Source of the DNA: Bacteroidota bacterium
Lineage (GTDB): Bacteria > Bacteroidota > Bacteroidia > Flavobacteriales > Flavobacteriaceae
Assembly: GCA_024280815.1 (NCBI GenBank)
Contig: JAJRPL010000287.1
Coordinates: 1-12,760 of the forward strand
Length of the DNA stretch: 12,760 nucleotides
Direction of reading: 5' to 3'
The notes beneath the pieces are model-generated. The model made no database searches, was not told the DNA's origin, and saw only the letters and a list, made by a program, of their open reading frames with translations. Of the stretch, positions 7,728-12,760 are shown piece after piece. The translations under genes and the position numbers were made by a program. The stretch's first letter is position 1, and every line of letters starts with the position of its first letter.

Positions 7728-9323
7728 ATGAGAAAGTTTTCAATATTTATAGTCTTATCCTTTATAGCTACATCTGTTTTCGGACAAATGTCAACAGGGA
7801 CCTTTCATGTAAAACATATAGAAAATAACACAAAGAGATCTGATTATGTTACATTTTTAAATGAAGATAAAGTTATTTTTGTTTCTCCGATTAAAGAAAG
7901 AAAGAGAAACGGACTATCAGGCTTATTTACAGGGAGTGTAAATAATGAAGGTGAAATAATTGGTAAAGAAATAATTAGTGACTTTTCTAAAAACAAAATT
8001 TCAAAAACAGGTATTACATATACTAAAGATTCAAAAACAGTTTATTTTTCAAGTAATAATTTGAGAAAAGTTTATTCTAAATCAAAAGAATATAGAAGGA
8101 GAAGAGTTAATAATAAAAAATCTCAATTGTTTAAGGCAACAATAGAAGAAGATGGAAGTCGGTCAAATATTGAAGTGCTACCTTTTAATAAAAAAAGATA
8201 CACTTATGAAAGTCCAGTACTAAGTAATGACGGAAAACAACTTTATTTTGTTTCAAATAGAAAATCAACATTAGGAGGTAAAGATATTTTTGTTGTTGAT
8301 ATAAAAGCAGATGGTAGTTTTGGAGTTCCTCAAAATTTAGGGTCAACAATAAATACTAAAGGTGATGAGGTTACACCATTTATTACAAAAGATAATAAGT
8401 TGTATTTCTCATCAAACGGACGTGAAGATACCTTTGGGAATTTAGATGTATATGTTAGCGAATTAAATAATGGTAACCCGACAGAACCATTACATTTAGA
8501 TGAGCCAATAAATAGCGATAAAGATGATTTTGCTTTTATTATTAATAATAAGAATACAAAAGGTTTTATATCTTCTAATAGAGAAACTAAGAGAAGAAAA
8601 AATAATGATATTTATTCCTTTACAGCTAAAGGTATAACAAGCGAACCTTGTGTTCAAGAAATAGCAGGGGTAATAAAAGATAGTGAAACAAAAGAAATAA
8701 TTAAAGAAGCTATAATTACGTTGTTTGATGAAACAAACAATGAAATAGATCAAGTAAAAACAGATGAAGACGGTGCTTATAGATTTACATTAGACTGTGA
8801 TAAAACATACAATTTAACAGTATCTGAGCAGGCTTATGAGATGGAAGAATATACTATAACTACAAGTGAATATTACAATGAACCAACCATTGAAGCAGAT
8901 AAATTGTTAGTTAAAAAGATAGAAACTATAGATGATGATTTAAGTAATATAGAATCTACAATAAATTTAATTTATTTTGGTTTTGACAAATCAAATATCA
9001 CTCAAGAATCTAAAACAGAATTAGATAAAATAGTGGAAATTTTAGAAGACAATTTAAAAATTCATTTAGAAATAGCTGCTTATACTGATTCTAGAGGTAG
9101 TGATGCATATAATTTAGCATTGTCTGAAAGAAGAGCAAATGCAGCATTAGATTATTTAGTTGCAAAAGGAGTAGATAGCAATAGAATAGTTGCAATTGGA
9201 CATGGAGAAAGTAAACTAATTAATAAATGTAGTAATAATACAGAATGTAGCGAGGCGGCTCATAAAGAAAATAGAAGAATTGAGTTTTCTTTTACAAATC
9301 CCCCAAGTGAACAACATAATTAA
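7728..9323 (+). CDS. OmpA-family outer-membrane protein with PD40 repeats and CarboxypepD_reg-like domain
   Basis: The 531-residue product has a signal peptide (residues 1-19, ending TSVFG). A beta-propeller-like region with PD40/WD40-like repeats follows at about 95-297. Examples are SPVLSNDGKQLYFVSNR, the GGKDIFVVDI block, and KLYFSSNGREDTFGNLDVYV. Residues 308-390 look like a carboxypeptidase-regulatory Ig-like fold (IAGVIKDSETKEIIKEAIIT ... TDEDGAYRFTL). A C-terminal OmpA domain (about 412-523) contains YTDSRGSDAYNLALSERRA, with Asp454 and Arg469 spaced like the diaminopimelate-binding pair of OmpA proteins, and a closing ENRRIEF. The protein probably anchors the outer membrane to peptidoglycan from the periplasm. 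The order resembles the T9SS-associated protein PorE but lacks its TPR part, so I do not use that name. A larger paralogue follows after 57 bp, probably in one operon. Confidence 0.88.
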   Translation: MRKFSIFIVLSFIATSVFGQMSTGTFHVKHIENNTKRSDYVTFLNEDKVIFVSPIKERKRNGLSGLFTGSVNNEGEIIGKEIISDFSKNKISKTGITYTKDSKTVYFSSNNLRKVYSKSKEYRRRRVNNKKSQLFKATIEEDGSRSNIEVLPFNKKRYTYESPVLSNDGKQLYFVSNRKSTLGGKDIFVVDIKADGSFGVPQNLGSTINTKGDEVTPFITKDNKLYFSSNGREDTFGNLDVYVSELNNGNPTEPLHLDEPINSDKDDFAFIINNKNTKGFISSNRETKRRKNNDIYSFTAKGITSEPCVQEIAGVIKDSETKEIIKEAIITLFDETNNEIDQVKTDEDGAYRFTLDCDKTYNLTVSEQAYEMEEYTITTSEYYNEPTIEADKLLVKKIETIDDDLSNIESTINLIYFGFDKSNITQESKTELDKIVEILEDNLKIHLEIAAYTDSRGSDAYNLALSERRANAALDYLVAKGVDSNRIVAIGHGESKLINKCSNNTECSEAAHKENRRIEFSFTNPPSEQHN

Positions 9324-9380
9324 AAATAAAAATAGCGTTAAACTGCTATAATTAATTTAATCAACCTAATATTAAAATTA

Positions 9381-12300
9381 ATGAAAAAGGTATCAATTTT
9401 AGTGCTTTTGTGGTTTTTGTCATTGACAACTTTTGCACAAACATCACCAAATAAATATTTGATTAAATATTTAGAATCAAATACGGCTCAACCAGATTAT
9501 GGAGTTACATTTTTAAGTGATAATCAATTTATATATAAATCTCCTAGTGCAGAAAAAATTAATTCTGACAGTCAAAAGTTATCAGAATCAAATTTATTTA
9601 TTGCCACTATTAGTGATGATGGAGAGTTGTTAGAAAAAAAGGAAATACAAGGTATACCAACCGATAAGATTACTAAAACAGGTGCCGCTTATAGTAAAGA
9701 CTTAACGACGGTATATTTTTCTGCAATGAAATATAGAAAAAAGCGTAAAAGAAATGATAGAGAACAACTATTTAAAGCAGATGTTGATGAGGAAGGAAAT
9801 TGGAGTAATATGAGTAAACTAACTTTTTCAAAAAGCAATTATTCTTTTGGAGAACCAGCTTTAAGTACTGACGGAACAGAATTGTATTTTACATCTGATA
9901 TGCCTTCATCTATTGGTGGAGCAGATATTTTTGTAGTAGCTATTAATGATGATGGAAGTTTTGGTAAAGTTAGAAATTTAGGACCTACAATTAACACCAG
10001 TGGTAATGAAGTAACAGCATATATTTCTAAAAATAATATGTTGTATTTTTCATCAGATGGTCATCCAAACGGATTGGGCAACTTAGATGTTTATGTAAGT
10101 GACTTAAGTGTGAATAACATACCTACTACACCTATTCATTTAGACGCTCCTATAAACAGTACTAATGACGATTTTTCTTTTATTTCAAATAATGATAAAA
10201 GAGGATATTTTGCATCCAATAGATTACAAGGACAAAACAATCATGACATCTATTCATTTTTAGTTGAAGAGTTGATTAAAGACGAAAAATGTGTTCAAGA
10301 AATTGTAGGCGTAGTAAAAGACAAAGAAACTGAACTAGCTATAACAGATGCTAAAATCATATTATTTGATGATGATAATAATGAAATACAACAAGTTAAA
10401 ACGGATACAGAAGGTGCTTATAAATTTATTTTAGATTGTAATAAAACATATACCTTAAAAGCATCAGGTGAATTGTATAGTACAGAAGAGCATATTGTAA
10501 ATACTGCAAATTATTTAGAAGCACCAACTTTAGAGGCTAATAAATTCTTAATTAAGAAGACAGTAGAAGATATTGCAAATGCTAATGCTTTTATCGCTAA
10601 AGCAGAAGAAGTTATAGACGTTGAAAAGAGTACTACTAGTATTGGTGAAGATAAGGTTAGTAAAGAAATCGTAGTTATTGAAAATGAGGTAAACGATACA
10701 ACAGAATCAGCAGCAATTACTGATAGTATTGATTCAAATATAAATAAAGAAGGTGTAGTTGAAACTGAAAAAGATACTACCACTATAGAAGAAGAGGTTG
10801 AAGAGATTGTGGTTGTTGAAACTGAAAAAGATACTACAACAGAATCAGCAGCAATTACTAATAGTATTGATTCAGATTTAAATAATGAAGATGTAGTTGA
10901 TACTGTAACAGAAACTAGTGTTGCTATCACAGAAGATAAGGTTGAAGAAAGTATTGAAGAGATTGTAGCTGTTGAAACGGAAATAGATACTACTACTACA
11001 GAAGAAGATGAAGCATCGATCAATCCTGTTTATTTTAGTTTTGATAAATTTGACATTTCAGCAAAAGCAGCAAAAGAGTTAGATAAAATAGCTGGTATTT
11101 TAAACAACAATAAAAACATACATATTGAAGTATCATCATATACAGATTCAAGAGGAAGTAAAGCTTATAACTTAAAGTTATCTGAGCGAAGAGCAAAAGC
11201 CTCTGCTGATTATTTAGTTTCTCTTGGTGTAGATAGAAGTAGAATTACTGCCAAAGGTTATGGCGAAAGTAAAATGGTAAACAAATGTTTTGATGGTGTT
11301 GAGTGTAGTGAGGCTGCTCATGAAAAAAATAGAAGAACTGAATTTGCTTTTTTAAACCCACAAGTCGCAATAGAAACATTTAGTTACGAATCAAAAGCAA
11401 TAAAAGAAACAGAAGTTATTGAAGAAGAGGTTTCAGATACAATTACAGAAGCTACCTCTGTAGCTAAAGAAGAAGTATTAGTTGAGGATACAGCACCAAC
11501 TTATGCAGATACTGAAGAATCAACTGATGAAAGTTTTTCAGAACTGAATGGAAGCCAACAAAGTCTTACAAACTTAAAGGAGAAAGAACCTTCTATTAAA
11601 GCTGAAAGTTCGAAGAGCAGTAATATTATTGAAGAGGTAACAGCAAAAGATAACACAAATCCATCTACAAATAAAGTTGATGCATTTCCAGTATCACAAA
11701 ATGAATCATCAAGAGTAGTGTCTAATGGTTTATCTGAAGAAGAAATGGAAGAAGTACTAAGTTTTCAAGAGGATGAATCTTCAAAAGAAGAAGAGGAAAC
11801 AGAAACTAATGAACCAGAATCTCAAAGGAAAGCATTTAATGAATTAATTGCAGAAGCAGCAAAAGAAAACAAGCAAGAAGAAAAAACAAATAAAGATAAA
11901 AACTATACCAGTAAAATAGATAATTCAGTTCCTAATAAATTATTGTCAGAAATTTCAAGTCAAGTAGTGCAGCCAACAACAAAATCAAAAGTGAATAATG
12001 AGACAAAAGAAAAAGTAGTCAAAAAAAACGAAAGAGATGAAACATCACTATCGGTTAACAATATATCTATTGAGGCCTTACAGAGTAAAAAAGGTAAATA
12101 CATAGAGACAGATAGATCAAAAAAAATTCACGCACTTCGTCTTACTTTTAGAATTAAAGAAAATTATTTATCAAAAAAAGGCTATAATGATGCTTTTGTT
12201 GTGATACATTCACCCAAAGGAAAAGTAATTAGTGAAAAAGGAACATTTACTTTAGCTGATAATAAAGAACAATCCTATACAGATTCCACAACAATTTTCT

Positions 12301-12434
12301 ACAACAATCAAAGTATAAAAATTATAATGTTTATTGATAAGTTGATTCATAAATTCACCAAAGGAACTTATACGGTAGGAATTTATATTCAAGGGCATAA
12401 AGTAGGATCAAGCACATTTAAAGTAAATAGTTAA
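9381..12434 (+). CDS. Expanded OmpA-family protein: PD40, CarboxypepD_reg-like, acidic repeats, internal OmpA domain, extra C-terminal domain
   Basis: This 1017-residue protein is a tandem paralogue of its upstream neighbour. It shares a signal peptide (about 1-19, ending TTFA), PD40 repeats (about 100-295) and an Ig-like regulatory domain (about 305-390). The spacer of about 20 residues before the OmpA domain in the neighbour is expanded here to roughly 150 Glu/Asp/Thr/Val-rich residues with internal repeats (396-547). The OmpA domain (549-658) keeps YTDSRGSKAYNLKLSERRA with Asp589 and Arg604, and ends KNRRTEF, so peptidoglycan binding should be intact. Beyond it lie about 220 disordered acidic residues (660-880). 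A compact beta-rich domain follows at about 890-1017, with segments IEALQSKKGKYIETDRSKK, ALRLTFRIKENYL and GTYTVGIYIQGHKVGSSTF. I do not recognise that domain by name, though I recall similar ends in other Bacteroidota envelope proteins. An OmpA domain in mid-protein is uncommon. The function is probably envelope anchoring; partners are unknown. Confidence 0.87.
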   Translation: MKKVSILVLLWFLSLTTFAQTSPNKYLIKYLESNTAQPDYGVTFLSDNQFIYKSPSAEKINSDSQKLSESNLFIATISDDGELLEKKEIQGIPTDKITKTGAAYSKDLTTVYFSAMKYRKKRKRNDREQLFKADVDEEGNWSNMSKLTFSKSNYSFGEPALSTDGTELYFTSDMPSSIGGADIFVVAINDDGSFGKVRNLGPTINTSGNEVTAYISKNNMLYFSSDGHPNGLGNLDVYVSDLSVNNIPTTPIHLDAPINSTNDDFSFISNNDKRGYFASNRLQGQNNHDIYSFLVEELIKDEKCVQEIVGVVKDKETELAITDAKIILFDDDNNEIQQVKTDTEGAYKFILDCNKTYTLKASGELYSTEEHIVNTANYLEAPTLEANKFLIKKTVEDIANANAFIAKAEEVIDVEKSTTSIGEDKVSKEIVVIENEVNDTTESAAITDSIDSNINKEGVVETEKDTTTIEEEVEEIVVVETEKDTTTESAAITNSIDSDLNNEDVVDTVTETSVAITEDKVEESIEEIVAVETEIDTTTTEEDEASINPVYFSFDKFDISAKAAKELDKIAGILNNNKNIHIEVSSYTDSRGSKAYNLKLSERRAKASADYLVSLGVDRSRITAKGYGESKMVNKCFDGVECSEAAHEKNRRTEFAFLNPQVAIETFSYESKAIKETEVIEEEVSDTITEATSVAKEEVLVEDTAPTYADTEESTDESFSELNGSQQSLTNLKEKEPSIKAESSKSSNIIEEVTAKDNTNPSTNKVDAFPVSQNESSRVVSNGLSEEEMEEVLSFQEDESSKEEEETETNEPESQRKAFNELIAEAAKENKQEEKTNKDKNYTSKIDNSVPNKLLSEISSQVVQPTTKSKVNNETKEKVVKKNERDETSLSVNNISIEALQSKKGKYIETDRSKKIHALRLTFRIKENYLSKKGYNDAFVVIHSPKGKVISEKGTFTLADNKEQSYTDSTTIFYNNQSIKIIMFIDKLIHKFTKGTYTVGIYIQGHKVGSSTFKVNS
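10698..10874 (+). repeat. In-frame direct repeats in the acidic linker
   Basis: A 39-base block occurs at 10698-10736 and again at 10836-10874 with a single G-to-A difference (Asp to Asn). It encodes TTESAAIT[D/N]SIDS, offset by 138 bp (46 codons). A second, interleaved repeat of 23 bases, encoding VETEKDTT, lies at 10758-10780 and 10815-10837. A diverged third copy starts at 10971 (VETEIDTTTTEE). All offsets are multiples of three, so the linker grew by in-frame duplication. Confidence 0.8.
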
Positions 12435-12466
12435 ACTCTTGTTCTAAACTAGGGGTTGTTACTAAT

Positions 12467-12631
12467 TCAAATATGCTTTAAAATGAACACTCCAAAAATA
12501 GTGACTAGAAAATATATTGCTATGGTCATTGCCCCAGGGTAATCTTTTGTAACACGCTGTCCAAATAAGAGTGCTAATAACACTTTAGCTGCAATAACAG
12601 AACTATATAAACCCAATGTAGTAATACCAAT
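12467..12631 (-). pseudogene. C-terminal remnant of a membrane protein (possibly DMT/SMR-like)
   Basis: On the minus strand 54 codons end at TGA (12469-12467). They read IGITTLGLYSSVIAAKVLLA, then LLFGQRVTKDYPGAMTIAIY, then FLVTIFGVFILKHI. This looks like two hydrophobic helices joined by a short polar loop. The pattern of a helix ending in FGQR, a loop, GA, then a helix ending GVFIL recalls the last two helices of drug/metabolite transporter (EamA or EmrE-like) proteins, but the resemblance is weak. The frame is closed upstream by two TAA codons (12632-12634 and 12638-12640), and no ATG lies before the first helix. The N-terminal part is therefore missing. It converges on the large OmpA-family gene, 32 bp from its stop. 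Confidence 0.45.
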
Positions 12632-12637
12632 TTAAAT

Positions 12638-12760
12638 TTATAATGTCGTATAGAATGCATTTAAATAATGTTTGTTTCCTGTTATAGATTTAATCAACGA
12701 TTTGTCCATTTGATTTACCATTTGATGTAACCACTTTTTTAAACTTTCCATATTTTCGAA
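12638..12760 (-). CDS. Unrecognised reading frame, C-terminal 40 codons (partial at window edge)
   Basis: The minus strand is open from the window edge to TAA (12640-12638). It reads FENMESLKKWLHQMVNQMDK, then SLIKSITGNKHYLNAFYTTL. An internal ATG (12751-12749) could start a 37-residue peptide, but the frame may equally continue beyond the window. The composition is soluble, basic and helical, with no motif I recognise. It could be the tail of a gene or of a mobile-element protein. It shares a frame with the membrane-protein remnant downstream, separated by two stop codons. Confidence 0.3.
   Translation of the reverse strand, partial: FENMESLKKWLHQMVNQMDKSLIKSITGNKHYLNAFYTTL

Noticed and set aside
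7801..7816. CCTTTCATGTAAAACA as a parS-like site
   Set aside because: Four mismatches with a broken CACGTG core; explained as coding sequence for TFHVKH.
9332..9349. ATAGC/GCTAT hairpin between the two OmpA genes as a terminator
   Set aside because: Only five clean pairs and no T-run; the 57-bp gap and paralogy favour one transcript.
10511..11023. Long antisense open frame rich in Ser/Val/Thr
   Set aside because: It is the reverse of the Glu/Asp/Thr repeat linker; codons for acidic residues read backwards as Ser/Phe/Val without stops. No start context or protein motif supports it.

Overview
The window is about 70% A+T. Its gene order and protein types point to a marine-type member of the Flavobacteriia (Bacteroidota): a DUF4175-like giant protein, ybeY, mnmG, a class I methyltransferase, an OmpH/Skp-like lipoprotein, and OmpA proteins with PD40 and carboxypeptidase-regulatory-like domains. 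Genes start behind A-rich leaders rather than Shine-Dalgarno sequences. Two leaders carry the Bacteroidota TAnnTTTG promoter element.

Layout: bases 1-107 hold the first 35 codons of gltX (minus strand), divergent from the rest. On the plus strand, 173-3523 encodes a DUF4175-like membrane/coiled-coil protein interrupted by an in-frame TGA at codon 64. Its stop overlaps the ybeY start by one base (3523-3942). mnmG follows (3997-5874), then a class I SAM methyltransferase reading frame (5952-6848) broken by an in-frame TAA at codon 57. Next come an OmpH-like lipoprotein (7068-7589) with a double-hairpin terminator, and two tandem paralogous OmpA-family outer-membrane proteins (7728-9323 and 9381-12434). 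The last 300 bases hold two minus-strand remnants: a 54-codon C-terminal piece of a membrane protein, and an unrecognised 40-codon tail of a reading frame that enters from beyond the window.

The main non-genic signal is chromosomal. mnmG is flanked by two identical copies of TGTTCCACGTGAAACA, which matches the known ParB-binding parS site. A third, degenerate copy (CGTTTCACATGAAACA) lies inside the methyltransferase reading frame. This looks like a centromere cluster, which suggests the window lies in the origin-proximal part of the chromosome. parA and parB themselves are not in the window.

Functional themes are translation and RNA maturation (gltX, ybeY, mnmG) followed by envelope biogenesis (OmpH-like chaperone, OmpA/PD40 proteins). 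Two conserved-context genes each carry one clean nonsense codon and are otherwise open and well preserved. That fits recent inactivation or sequence/assembly error, and does not fit a changed genetic code. I see no CRISPR array, rRNA, tRNA, intact insertion sequence or defence system.
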